Positions 18,609 through 27,587 of a stretch of 64,000 bases of DNA are shown here, piece after piece. Position 1 is the first letter of the stretch, and each line of letters opens with the position of its first letter. The DNA is from an uncultured Naasia sp. Lineage in GTDB: Bacteria > Actinomycetota > Actinomycetes > Actinomycetales > Microbacteriaceae. The notes beneath the pieces were generated by a model. It did not search any database. It saw nothing but the letters and a program-made list of their open reading frames with translations, and had not been told where the DNA came from. Both the position numbers and the translations under genes were made by a program. Location: contig CAJYYA010000016.1 of assembly GCA_913778905.1 (NCBI GenBank), positions 248,001 through 312,000 on the forward strand, in the 5' to 3' direction.

Positions 18609-20231
18609 TCAGAGCGCGGGCGTCCTCCGCCGGCGTGCCGCGAGGAGCGCACCGATGAGGATCAGAGTCGCGCCGACGCCGAACCCGGGAGCGAAATCGC
18701 CGGAGCCGGTGGATGCGAGCTGTCCCGCCGGAGTCGTGCCGGAGTCTGCGGGGGCGGCAGGATCGGTCGACTGCCACGTCACCCGAGCGGACCCGCCCTG
18801 CCCGAGGGCGTTCCCGTCGACGGCCACCACATCGAAGACGAGGTCGGCGCCGTCACCCGTGACGGTGGCCGCTCGCCCCGCGTCGCCCGCACCATCCGTG
18901 CTGTCGCCGCCGTTCCCGGCCGTCGTCGCCGACCCGAGCCCGGGAACCCCCTCGAGGGTGAGTGTGCCGGGATTCCGCGCCGACCCGCCGGACCCGATAC
19001 CGGCTCCGCCGCCCCAGGTGGTGTCGTCACCTCCTGTGGCCGTCACGCGGGAATCGTGTGTGATGGTGACGGCCACTCCGCCGAGATTGCGCCCTCCGCC
19101 GATACCCGCGCCGGCCGCCCCACCGTTGGCGACGACCTCCGAATCCGAGATCGTCACCGACCGGGCGCCGACCGTGGCGTTATCGGTCCACGAGCCCGAG
19201 CCGATGCCCGCCGCGTAGATGCCGCCGTCGGCTCTCACGTTGGAGTCCTGGATGAGGATGTCGAGCGGGTCGCCCGCGCTGAGACCGGGGCCGGCACCGA
19301 TTCCCGCACCGCCCTGATCGGTGGGGTAGCGGTCGGGCGCCCCGGTGTAGCTCGATCCCTCCGCCACGACGACGGAGTCGATGATCGAGATGGGCGCCGA
19401 TGACGTGATCCACCCGCCGCCGATACCGGCCGCGCCTCCGGTGCCTGCCGTCGCTTCCACGGTCGAGGATCGAACGGTCACGGCGGAGCCACGGCCGTAG
19501 ATGGACCCGCCGACGCCCGGTGCCTGATCGCCCCCGGTCGCGATGACCGTGGCATCGGCGATGCTGATGCCGATACCGGTCTTCGGAGCGCCGGGATTGT
19601 CCTGGAGTCCGCTCAGTGCGCCTGCGCCGACTCCGGGCCCTTGGAAGCCGCCGTTCGCGAATACGATGCCGCCGCGGATGTCGATGTCGCCGCCCGTGGC
19701 GTAACGCGTCCCCCCGATGGCCGCACCGTAGCGACCGCCGGTGGCTGTGATGTTGCCGCCGAGGATCGTGATCGAACCGGGGTCGGTGTTGTCGGTGCCC
19801 CCTGCCGCGCTCCAGTCGGCGCCGATCCCCGCCCCGTAACTATCGGCTCCGGTGACGTCGAGCCGTCCGGCCCCCACCGAGTCCGCGATCTCGAGAGCAG
19901 CCCCCCGGTAGACGCCGATGGCGGCGGAGTTGGCCGGGGCGAACGGGGCACTGATGGTGAGCGAGTGCCCGGCGAGATCGAGGATGACGGATGCCCCGTC
20001 GGTCCCGCCGCCGTCGGGGACGACCAGGTTCTCGCCACGCTGGGAGACGATGTCGGCACCGAGGACGATGGTCTCGGAGCCACCCGGCGGGACGGCCGCG
20101 AACGCCGCGCGGAGATCGTCCCAGCTGTTCGCCGTGGTTGCCGCGGACGCCGGCGAAGCGACGCCGAGAGCCATCGGAATGGCGGCCAGAGAGGCGAGCG
20201 CGACGGTCGTCCGGATGCGATGAGCAGGCAC
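18609..20231 (-). CDS. Sortase-anchored GAGIGG-repeat (predicted beta-helix) surface protein, paralog 3
   Basis: GTG start gives [30 protein letters not shown]; repeats; C-terminus [38 protein letters not shown] = LAxTG + TM + Arg tail. Confidence 0.83.
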   Translation of the reverse strand: MPAHRIRTTVALASLAAIPMALGVASPASAATTANSWDDLRAAFAAVPPGGSETIVLGADIVSQRGENLVVPDGGGTDGASVILDLAGHSLTISAPFAPANSAAIGVYRGAALEIADSVGAGRLDVTGADSYGAGIGADWSAAGGTDNTDPGSITILGGNITATGGRYGAAIGGTRYATGGDIDIRGGIVFANGGFQGPGVGAGALSGLQDNPGAPKTGIGISIADATVIATGGDQAPGVGGSIYGRGSAVTVRSSTVEATAGTGGAAGIGGGWITSSAPISIIDSVVVAEGSSYTGAPDRYPTDQGGAGIGAGPGLSAGDPLDILIQDSNVRADGGIYAAGIGSGSWTDNATVGARSVTISDSEVVANGGAAGAGIGGGRNLGGVAVTITHDSRVTATGGDDTTWGGGAGIGSGGSARNPGTLTLEGVPGLGSATTAGNGGDSTDGAGDAGRAATVTGDGADLVFDVVAVDGNALGQGGSARVTWQSTDPAAPADSGTTPAGQLASTGSGDFAPGFGVGATLILIGALLAARRRRTPAL

Positions 20232-20357
20232 TGCGATATCCCCCGATATCCGGGCCCGCCCCTGCGGGTCCGACACCGAGGTTATGCGAGAGATGATCAC
20301 GTCGCCAGGCGACGCCCCGGGGAACCGGGACACCGAGCGCACTCCCGAGACGCGAAA

Positions 20358-20377
20358 AGGTCGCCCGAGGGCGACCT
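20358..20377 (-). terminator. Intrinsic terminator downstream of tRNA-Tyr
   Basis: AGGTCGCC-CGAG-GGCGACCT followed on the minus strand by TTTT. Confidence 0.75.
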
Positions 20378-20388
20378 GGTCACGATGG

Positions 20389-20470
20389 TGGCGAGTGAGG
20401 GATTCGAACCCCCGAATGCAGAGCAGTCTGATTTACAGTCAGATCCCTTTGGCCGCTTGGGTAACTCGCC
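20389..20470 (-). tRNA. tRNA-Tyr (anticodon GTA)
   Basis: GGCGAGTTACCCAAGCGGCCAAAGGGATCTGACTGTAAATCAGACTGCTCTGCATTCGGGGGTTCGAATCCCTCACTCGCCA; long variable arm; CCA encoded. Confidence 0.93.
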
Positions 20471-20582
20471 ATGCTGCTCCGGCCAAAGCTCGCGGCATCT
20501 GTCCGGAGGCGCCTGCCAAGGATACGCACTATCGGCCCCTGGGCGAAATCCGGATGTCGGACCGGCTCGCTACCATGGACCC

Positions 20583-21071
20583 ATGGCTGATTCTTCGTTC
20601 GACGTCGTGTCCAAAGTCGACCGCCAGGAGGCCGACAACGCTCTCAACCAGGCTCGCAAAGAGATCGAGCAGCGCTACGACTTCAAGAACACGGGCGCCT
20701 CGATCGCCTGGAGCGGCGACAGCATCGTCATCACCGCGAACAGCGAGGACCGCGTGGCCGCCGTCCTCGACGTGTTCCAGTCGAAGCTCATCAAGCGCGG
20801 CATCTCGCTGAAGAGCCTGGACTCGGGCGAGACCGCCCAGAGCGGCAAGGAGTACAAGCTCTCCTCGACGCTCAAGGAGGGCATCGACCAGGAGCACGCG
20901 AAGAAGATCGGCAAGCTCATCCGCGACGAGGCCCCCAAGACCGTCAAGAGCCAGGTGCAGGGCGACGAACTCCGCGTCACCTCCAAGAGCCGCGACGACC
21001 TTCAGGAGACCATCGCGCTGCTCAAGAAGGCCGATCTCGACCTGGATCTGCAGTTCATCAACTTCCGCTGA
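20583..21071 (+). CDS. YajQ family cyclic-di-GMP-binding/nucleotide-binding protein
   Basis: [41 protein letters not shown]...DLQFINFR. Confidence 0.95.
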   Translation: MADSSFDVVSKVDRQEADNALNQARKEIEQRYDFKNTGASIAWSGDSIVITANSEDRVAAVLDVFQSKLIKRGISLKSLDSGETAQSGKEYKLSSTLKEGIDQEHAKKIGKLIRDEAPKTVKSQVQGDELRVTSKSRDDLQETIALLKKADLDLDLQFINFR

Positions 21072-21156
21072 GCTTCACCGCGTCGTTCCCGAACTGGGGA
21101 CGGCGCGACGCACGTGCGCTATGTCGCCCTCAGGTGAGGGTCCATAGACTTCGCGA

Positions 21157-22620
21157 ATGGACGCGGCCACAGTCACACTCTGGATCACGGTCGCCGCGTT
21201 CATCGTCGACCTGATCATCCGCATCACCGCTGTGTTCGTCGTACCCCGCAATCGGAAGCCGGGATCCGCCACCGCCTGGCTGCTGCTGATCATGTTCGTA
21301 CCCTTCATCGGGGCCGTCTTCTTCCTGCTCATCGGCTACACGCACCTCCCCAAGCGGCGACGCGAGAAGCAACGTGAGATCAACACGTTCATCCTCGACA
21401 CCACCGAGGGCATGGACAACGTCATCCAGGAGCCGGAGCGCCCGCCCTGGCTCGAATCGGTCGTCGAGCTCAACCGCACGCTGGGCGCGATGCCGCTGGT
21501 GGGCGGCAACACGGCCCGGCTCCTGGGCGAGTACGCCCAGAGCATCGCGGAGATGACGGCGGCCGTCCGAGGTGCGAAGAAGTACGTGCACGCGCAGTTC
21601 TACATCTTCTCCAGGGACTCGACCACGCGAGAGTTCTTCGACGCCCTCGCCGAGGCCCGCGCGCGCGGCGTCGTCGTCCGAGTGACCATGGATCACATCG
21701 CGTCGCTGCAGTACCCCGGATATCGCGCGACGAAGCGGTTCCTGACCAAGCACGACATCGAATGGCAACTGCTGCTGCCGGTGCAGCCCTGGAAGGGCAA
21801 GTACCAGCGCCCGGATCTGCGGAACCACCGGAAGCTGCTCGTCGTCGACGGGAACGTGGCCTTCATGGGGTCGCAGAACATGATCGACCGCAGCTACAAC
21901 CGGGCGAAGAACCGCCAGCGCGGCCTGCAGTGGCAGGACCTCATGGTGCGGGTGCGCGGGCCCATCGTCGCGGGTGTCAATGCCATCTTCATCACCGACT
22001 GGTACGCCGAGACGGGAACTCTGTTGACGCGAGAGGCCGACCCCATCACGGGCGAGGACGACCCGGCCAAGTACGACTGCCAGCTCGTTCCGAGCGGTCC
22101 GGGATTCGACGGCGAGAACAACCTGCGCCTGTTCAACGCGCTGCTCTACTCGGCGCAGGAGCAGATCATCATCACATCGCCGTATTTCGTTCCCGACGAG
22201 TCCATGCTGATGGCGATCACCACCGCGGTCCAGCGCGGTGTCCACGTCGAGCTGTTCGTCTCCGAGATCGGCGACCAGTTCTTCGTCTATCACGCGCAGC
22301 GGTCCTACTACGAGGCGCTTCTGCAGGTCGGGGTCGTCATCTGGATGTACGAGGCGCCCTACATCCTGCACGCCAAGCACTTCACGATCGACGACGAGGT
22401 CGCGGTCGTGGGGTCGAGCAACATGGACATCCGGTCGTTCAATCTGAACCTCGAGATGTCGCTCATGATCCCGGATCCGCGCTTCGTGCAGCAGTTGCGT
22501 CAGGTCCAGGAGGGTTACCGCGAGAAGAGCCGCCAGCTCACCCTCGACGAGTGGCACCGCGAGCCGTGGCGCCGCACCGTCATCGACAACCTCGCCCGCC
22601 TGACCTCCGCCCTCCAGTAG
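21157..22620 (+). CDS. cls: Cardiolipin synthase
   Basis: Two HKD-type motifs (NHRKLLVVDGNVAFMGSQN; HAKHFTIDDEVAVVGSSNMDIRSF) and PLDc_N N-terminus. Confidence 0.94.
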   Translation: MDAATVTLWITVAAFIVDLIIRITAVFVVPRNRKPGSATAWLLLIMFVPFIGAVFFLLIGYTHLPKRRREKQREINTFILDTTEGMDNVIQEPERPPWLESVVELNRTLGAMPLVGGNTARLLGEYAQSIAEMTAAVRGAKKYVHAQFYIFSRDSTTREFFDALAEARARGVVVRVTMDHIASLQYPGYRATKRFLTKHDIEWQLLLPVQPWKGKYQRPDLRNHRKLLVVDGNVAFMGSQNMIDRSYNRAKNRQRGLQWQDLMVRVRGPIVAGVNAIFITDWYAETGTLLTREADPITGEDDPAKYDCQLVPSGPGFDGENNLRLFNALLYSAQEQIIITSPYFVPDESMLMAITTAVQRGVHVELFVSEIGDQFFVYHAQRSYYEALLQVGVVIWMYEAPYILHAKHFTIDDEVAVVGSSNMDIRSFNLNLEMSLMIPDPRFVQQLRQVQEGYREKSRQLTLDEWHREPWRRTVIDNLARLTSALQ

Positions 22621-22796
22621 GTCGGATATTCCGGCAAAGACCGCACGTTCCGGCTAGTGCGTTCTGCCGGAACGTGCGGTCTCGTCGTCGGCCCCGCCGC
22701 TGATAGCCGGGATTGCGGCGAAGCGGATGCGGAAACACCGCACGTTCCGGCGAGATGTACTCGCCGGAACGTGCGGTGTGTGCCGGAATATCCGAT
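22621..22796. repeat. Double family A palindromic element filling the convergent intergenic region
   Basis: TCGGATATTCCGGCA (22622), CCGCACGTTCCGGC (22641), GCCGGAACGTGCGG (22666), CCGCACGTTCCGGC (22738), GCCGGAACGTGCGG (22763), TGCCGGAATATCCGA (22781). Confidence 0.9.
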
Positions 22797-24146
22797 CTAG
22801 GGACGGGAGATGCGCGTCATCTCGTCGCGGGGGACGACCTTGATGCGGGTGCGGCCGACCTGCTCGCCCAGCGACAGCTCGTGCGCGTCGAGGTTGTGCC
22901 AGCCGTCGATCGTCGTGAACTCCACGCCGCGCGACTGCAGGAGCTCCTCGACGGATGACTCCTCGGGCGACTCGGGGGTCCACCAGTTCGACTGCCCATT
23001 CAGGACGTGGCCGACGGTCTCCATCGCATCGCTCTTGGTGTGACCGATGAGGCCCACCGGGCCTCGCTTGATCCATCCGGTCGCGTAGACGCCCGGGATC
23101 TGCGCGCCCTCCTCGTCGAGGACCTCGCCCTCGCGGTTCGGCAGCACGCCGCGCTTCTCATCGAACGGCAGATCGGCCAGCGGGGATCCGTAATAGCCGA
23201 CGGCGCGATAGACGGCCTGGACGGGGATCTCGCGGATCTCGCCGGTTCCGCGGACTCCGCCTTCCCCGTCGGGTTCGGTGCGCTCCCACCGGAAGCCGGT
23301 GACCTTGCCGTCCTCGCCGAGGATCTCCACGGGCTTCGCGAACCAGTGCAGGTGCAGTCGACGGCTCGCCGTACCGGCCGGACGCTGACGCCACCGGTTC
23401 AGCACCTTGTCGATGACGAAGACCTGCTTGTTGGTCTTGATCGCGGCGAGCGAGGCCTCGTCGTAGTCGAAGTCCTCGTCGTGGATGACCATGTCGACGT
23501 CGGGCACCTCGCCGAGCTCGCGGAGTTCGAGAGGGGTGAACTTCACCTGGGCGGGTCCACGACGCCCGAACACGTGGACATCGGTGACCGGAGACGCCTT
23601 GAGCCCCTCGTAGACGTTCCCCGGGATCTCGGTCGGCAGCATGTCGTCGGCGTGCTTCGCGAGCACACGGGCCACGTCGAGTGCGACGTTGCCGTTCCCG
23701 ATGACGGCGACCTCGCGCGCCTCGAGCGGCCAGGTGCGGGGCACATCCGGGTGGCCGTCGTACCAGCTCACGAAATCCGCGGCCCCGTACGAACCGTCGA
23801 GCTCGATGCCCGGGATGTCGAGAGGGGCGTCCGAGATCGATCCGGTCGAGAAGATCACCGCGTTGTAGTGCTTCTTGAGGTCGTCCAGCGTCAGGTCGGT
23901 GCCGTAGTTCACGTTGCCGAACAGGCGGATGTCGCCGCGGTCGAGCACGTCACGGAGCGCCGAGATGATGCCCTTGATGCGCGGGTGATCGGGAGCGACG
24001 CCGTAGCGGACGAGACCGTAGGGGGCGGGGAGGCGCTCGAAGAGGTCGATCGAGATGTCGAAGGCCTTCTCGGCCTTCAGCGCGATGTCGGCCGCGTAGA
24101 TACCTGCGGGCCCTGCGCCGACGATGGCAAGCCGGAGCTTGGTCAT
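22797..24146 (-). CDS. fprA: Ferredoxin/adrenodoxin-type NADP+ reductase
   Basis: MTKLRLAIVGAGPAGIYAADIAL...FERLPAPYGLVRYGVAPDHPRIKGI...VFGRRGPAQVKFTPLELRELGEV. Confidence 0.93.
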   Translation of the reverse strand: MTKLRLAIVGAGPAGIYAADIALKAEKAFDISIDLFERLPAPYGLVRYGVAPDHPRIKGIISALRDVLDRGDIRLFGNVNYGTDLTLDDLKKHYNAVIFSTGSISDAPLDIPGIELDGSYGAADFVSWYDGHPDVPRTWPLEAREVAVIGNGNVALDVARVLAKHADDMLPTEIPGNVYEGLKASPVTDVHVFGRRGPAQVKFTPLELRELGEVPDVDMVIHDEDFDYDEASLAAIKTNKQVFVIDKVLNRWRQRPAGTASRRLHLHWFAKPVEILGEDGKVTGFRWERTEPDGEGGVRGTGEIREIPVQAVYRAVGYYGSPLADLPFDEKRGVLPNREGEVLDEEGAQIPGVYATGWIKRGPVGLIGHTKSDAMETVGHVLNGQSNWWTPESPEESSVEELLQSRGVEFTTIDGWHNLDAHELSLGEQVGRTRIKVVPRDEMTRISRP

Positions 24147-24207
24147 GGTGAAGAGTCCTTACCTTGTGTGCGTGGCCCGTCCGCTCGTCGGACGGAGCCG
24201 AAGAAGA

Positions 24208-25269
24208 TCAGCTGGAGCGTTCGACCATCACGTCGGCGAAGCGCACGAGAGCCTTCTTCACGGAGCCGTTCGGCAGCGGAGCAAGTGCCTCGACCGCCTC
24301 TCGGGCCCAGCGGTGAGCCTCGGCGAGGGTGTCGGCGGTCACCTGATGCCGACGCAGCTCCTCGATGGCGGCGGTGAACTCCGGGGAGTCGCCGCTCTCG
24401 ATGCCCCGGTCGAGACGGGCGAGCAGATCGGCGGACTCGGAATCCGTCTCCGCACGCCGACGGAGGTGCAGCAGCGGGAGAGTGGGAACCCCGGCGCGCA
24501 GGTCGGTACCGGCGAGCTTGCCGGTCTCGTCGCTGCGGGGCGAGAGGTCGAGCACGTCGTCGACGAGCTGGAAGGCCACACCGATCCGCTCACCGAAATG
24601 CATGACGGCCGTCTCGTACTCGGGGGCCGCGTCCGAGAACACCACGCCCATCTGGCCGGCCGCCGCGATCAGCGAGCCCGTCTTGTTGCGGAGCACGTCG
24701 ATGTAGTGCTCGATGTGGTCTTCGCCCTCGTCGGGACCGGCGGTCTCGTTGAGCTGCCCGAGGACCAGGCGCTCGAACGTCTCGGCCTGAAGGATGATGG
24801 CGCGCTCGCCCAGCGAGGCGATGAGCTTGCTGGCACGAGCGAACAGCAGGTCGCCCGTGAGGATCGCGACGGAGTTGCCCCAGACCGTCTGGGCGCTCGG
24901 AACCCCGCGACGCTTCTCCGCCTCGTCCATGACGTCGTCGTGGTAAAGCGACGCGAGGTGGGTGATCTCGATGGCCTCGGCTGCGCGGAGCACCTTCGGG
25001 TTCACGCCGGAGCCGAGGTGCGCAGTCAGCAGCGTCAGCATCGGCCGGACGCGCTTGCCGCCCGCCGACATGAGATACCGCGAGGTGACGTCGGCCATGC
25101 TGTCCGAGAAGCTGAGCTCCCGGAGCAGACCCTCTTCGACGAGCTCCAAGCCGGCCTCGACGGACGCGGCGGTGGCCCGATCCTCGCTGGACGCGAAGAT
25201 GCGCTCGGTCAGACCGAACTGCGCCGAGAGCGACTTGCTGCGGCGGGCGATGGGCACGGCAGGGCTCAC
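24208..25269 (-). CDS. Polyprenyl (heptaprenyl-type) diphosphate synthase
   Basis: GGKRVRPMLTLLTAH...ASLYHDDVMDEAEKRRG (first DDxxD) ...FQLVDDVLDLSP (second). Confidence 0.93.
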   Translation of the reverse strand: MSPAVPIARRSKSLSAQFGLTERIFASSEDRATAASVEAGLELVEEGLLRELSFSDSMADVTSRYLMSAGGKRVRPMLTLLTAHLGSGVNPKVLRAAEAIEITHLASLYHDDVMDEAEKRRGVPSAQTVWGNSVAILTGDLLFARASKLIASLGERAIILQAETFERLVLGQLNETAGPDEGEDHIEHYIDVLRNKTGSLIAAAGQMGVVFSDAAPEYETAVMHFGERIGVAFQLVDDVLDLSPRSDETGKLAGTDLRAGVPTLPLLHLRRRAETDSESADLLARLDRGIESGDSPEFTAAIEELRRHQVTADTLAEAHRWAREAVEALAPLPNGSVKKALVRFADVMVERSS

Positions 25270-25979
25270 GTGGTGGCCTTCGGCTTGATGCCGCGGTGCA
25301 GCGCGACGACGCCCGCGGTCAGGTTGCGGTGACTGACCTGCGTGAACCCGGCGTCGCGGATCCACGACGCCAGCGTCTTCTGGTCGGGCCAGGCGAGGAT
25401 CGACTCGCCGAGGTAGCTGTATGCGGGAGCGTTGGTGCCCGAGAACTTGGAGAGCAACGGCATGGCGCCACGCAGGTAGGCGCGGTGGCCGAATCGCAGG
25501 AAGGCGGAGGTCGGCGTCGAGAACTCGCAGATCACGACTCGCCCACCGGGCTTGGTGACACGGAACAGCTCGGCGAGCGCCGCATGCGGATCGTTGACGT
25601 TGCGCAGGGAGAACGACATCGTCACCGCGTCGAACTCGTCATCGCCGAACGGGAGATCCATGGCGTCGGCGTGCACGAAGCTGAGGAGGGGGTTACCGGC
25701 GTGACGTCGGCGCCCGACCTCGAGCATTCCCTCGGAGAAGTCCCCTGCCACGACATGCGCTCCGGAAGCGGCGATGGCCGCGCTGGAGGTGCCCGTCCCC
25801 GCGCCGAGGTCGAGGATCCGCTCGCCGGCCCGCGGGTCGATGGCCCTGGTCGTCGCGATTCTCCACGCACGGTCGTTGCCGCCCGACAGCACCGAGTTGG
25901 TCCTGTCGTAGCCGGTCGAGACCGTATCGAACATCGCGGCGACGTCGGAGGGGCGCTTGCCCAGGTCCGCCGTATTCAC
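25266..25979 (-). CDS. ubiE/menG: Demethylmenaquinone methyltransferase
   Basis: VAAMFDTVSTGYDRTNSVLSGGNDRAWR...ILDLGAGTGTSSAAIA...TMSFSLRNVNDPHAAL. Confidence 0.94.
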   Translation of the reverse strand: MNTADLGKRPSDVAAMFDTVSTGYDRTNSVLSGGNDRAWRIATTRAIDPRAGERILDLGAGTGTSSAAIAASGAHVVAGDFSEGMLEVGRRRHAGNPLLSFVHADAMDLPFGDDEFDAVTMSFSLRNVNDPHAALAELFRVTKPGGRVVICEFSTPTSAFLRFGHRAYLRGAMPLLSKFSGTNAPAYSYLGESILAWPDQKTLASWIRDAGFTQVSHRNLTAGVVALHRGIKPKATT

Positions 25980-26126
25980 GCCTCGATTCTAGAGTGCGCC
26001 ACCCGTGAGATTCCCTCCGTCCATAGCGGACATACGCTGTTCGCTCAGGGCACTCTCCGGGATCACACCCGTCCGCGATGAGCGCTACTCGGCTCGGGTG
26101 CAGGGCGGCGGGCATAAGCTCGCCGA

Positions 26127-27404
26127 GTGACCCCCGATGCCGTACCGGCCCTCCGCGTGGTGACCGTGGCGCTGGACGCCCCCCTCGACACCGAGGCCCT
26201 CCTCCGTCACGCCGATCCGGATGGACCGCGAGTCTGGTTGCGTCGCGGAGCGGGAATGGTCGCCCGGGGCGAGGTCCTGCGGATCACGCAGTCGGGCGCG
26301 GATCGCTTCGCCGAGTCCGCCGCGGACTGGCGTCACGTCGCCGCGGCGGCCGACGTCGACGACCGCGTGAGAGTCCCCGGCACCGGCTTGATCGCGTTCG
26401 GGAGCTTCGCCTTCGCCGATGCCTCAGCGGCCGACAGCGAGCTCGTCGTGCCGCGAATGGTGATCGGGTCCGACGGCGAGAGGGGCTGGCTGACTCTCAT
26501 CGGACTCGCCGACGAGGCTTTCGAGACGTTCGGGATCGACCTGGCCGCCGTCGACCTGTCCGGGTTCGACGTCGAGTTGGGGCACAGTCGACTGGCGTCG
26601 CCCTTCGCTCCCGCCTCCCAATCGGGCGAGGCCTTCAGCGCATCGGTCGAGGCAGCCCTCGCCCGCATCGCCGACGACGACGTGGAGAAGGTCGTGCTGG
26701 CCCGCGAACTCTCCGCGCGCCTCGAGATCGATGCCGACCTGCGGTGCCCGCTCGATGCATTGGCCGACGGCTATCCCGACTGTTGGACCTTCGCCGTGGA
26801 CGGGCTCATCGGCTCGAGCCCCGAGATGCTCGTCCGGGTCCACACGGGCACGGTGCAGGCCCGGGTCCTCGCGGGGAGCACGGCGCGCGGCGACGGGATG
26901 GCCGCCGACAAGGCCGCCGCTCTCGCCCTCGCGACCAGCGAGAAGGATCGGGACGAGCACGGCTTCGCGGTCCGGAGCGTGCTCGCATCCTTGCAGCCTC
27001 ACACGAGCTCCCTCGCTGCGAGCGAGATGCCCTTCACCCTCAAGCTGCCGAACGTCTGGCACCTCGCGAGCGATGTCGAGGGGACCCTCGGCGACGGGTC
27101 GAGCTCACTCGATCTGCTCGACGCGATGCATCCGACCGCGGCGGTCGCGGGCACTCCGACAGCCGCCGCGTTGCGCATGATCGCCGAGCTGGAGCCCTTC
27201 GACCGCCGCCGCTACGCGGGGCCGGTCGGCTGGGTGGACGCGAACGGCGACGGTGAGTGGGCGATCGCTCTGCGCTGCGCCGAGGTCATCGGCGACACCG
27301 TGACCGCATATGCCGGTGCGGGCATCGTCACCGGTTCCGAGCCCCAGCGCGAACTCGCCGAGACGGGTATGAAGTTCCGTCCGGTCCTCGACGCGTTCGC
27401 CTGA
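26127..27404 (+). CDS. menF: Isochorismate synthase
   Basis: VEKVVLARELSARLEID...SPEMLVRVHTGTVQARVLAGSTARG...LHPTAAVAGTPT-like MHPTAAVAGTPTAAAL...GPVGWVDANGDGEWAIALR. Confidence 0.93.
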   Translation: MTPDAVPALRVVTVALDAPLDTEALLRHADPDGPRVWLRRGAGMVARGEVLRITQSGADRFAESAADWRHVAAAADVDDRVRVPGTGLIAFGSFAFADASAADSELVVPRMVIGSDGERGWLTLIGLADEAFETFGIDLAAVDLSGFDVELGHSRLASPFAPASQSGEAFSASVEAALARIADDDVEKVVLARELSARLEIDADLRCPLDALADGYPDCWTFAVDGLIGSSPEMLVRVHTGTVQARVLAGSTARGDGMAADKAAALALATSEKDRDEHGFAVRSVLASLQPHTSSLAASEMPFTLKLPNVWHLASDVEGTLGDGSSSLDLLDAMHPTAAVAGTPTAAALRMIAELEPFDRRRYAGPVGWVDANGDGEWAIALRCAEVIGDTVTAYAGAGIVTGSEPQRELAETGMKFRPVLDAFA

Positions 27405-27434
27405 GCCCCGAGCTGCTCCCTGCTGGGCCGCCCT

Positions 27435-27587
27435 GCTGAACGAATGCAGGAAGTCGCTTTTCGAATGCAGGAGTCGACCGCCGGTTCCCGGACGGCAGGC
27501 GCGTGATTCCGGGCTTCCGGCCCGCCGGATCCTGCATTCGGATCGCCACCTCCTGCATCTCGCCACAGAGTCCTGCATTTGTTCAGC
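27435..27587. repeat. Family B intergenic element, opposite orientation to 5919-6071
   Basis: GCTGAACGAATGCAGGA...TCCTGCATTTGTTCAGC; heptamers at 27445, 27466 (TGCAGGA) and 27530, 27551, 27571 (TCCTGCA). Confidence 0.85.

Noticed and set aside
16938-19403. 821-aa plus-strand ORF
   Set aside because: Antisense shadow of the repeat-rich minus-strand paralogs; Arg/Asp-rich and no recognisable domains.
14653-20231. CRISPR-like or tandem DNA repeat array
   Set aside because: Periodicity is explained by GAGIGG-type protein repeats; no conserved direct repeat/spacer structure.
22654-23076. 140-aa ORF with RIFRHTPHVPASTSRRNVR
   Set aside because: Comes from translating family A repeats; the same peptide recurs at other copies ([38 protein letters not shown]), so it is a repeat artefact.
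26078-27256. 392-aa plus ORF overlapping menF
   Set aside because: Arg-rich alternate frame of menF; no domain.
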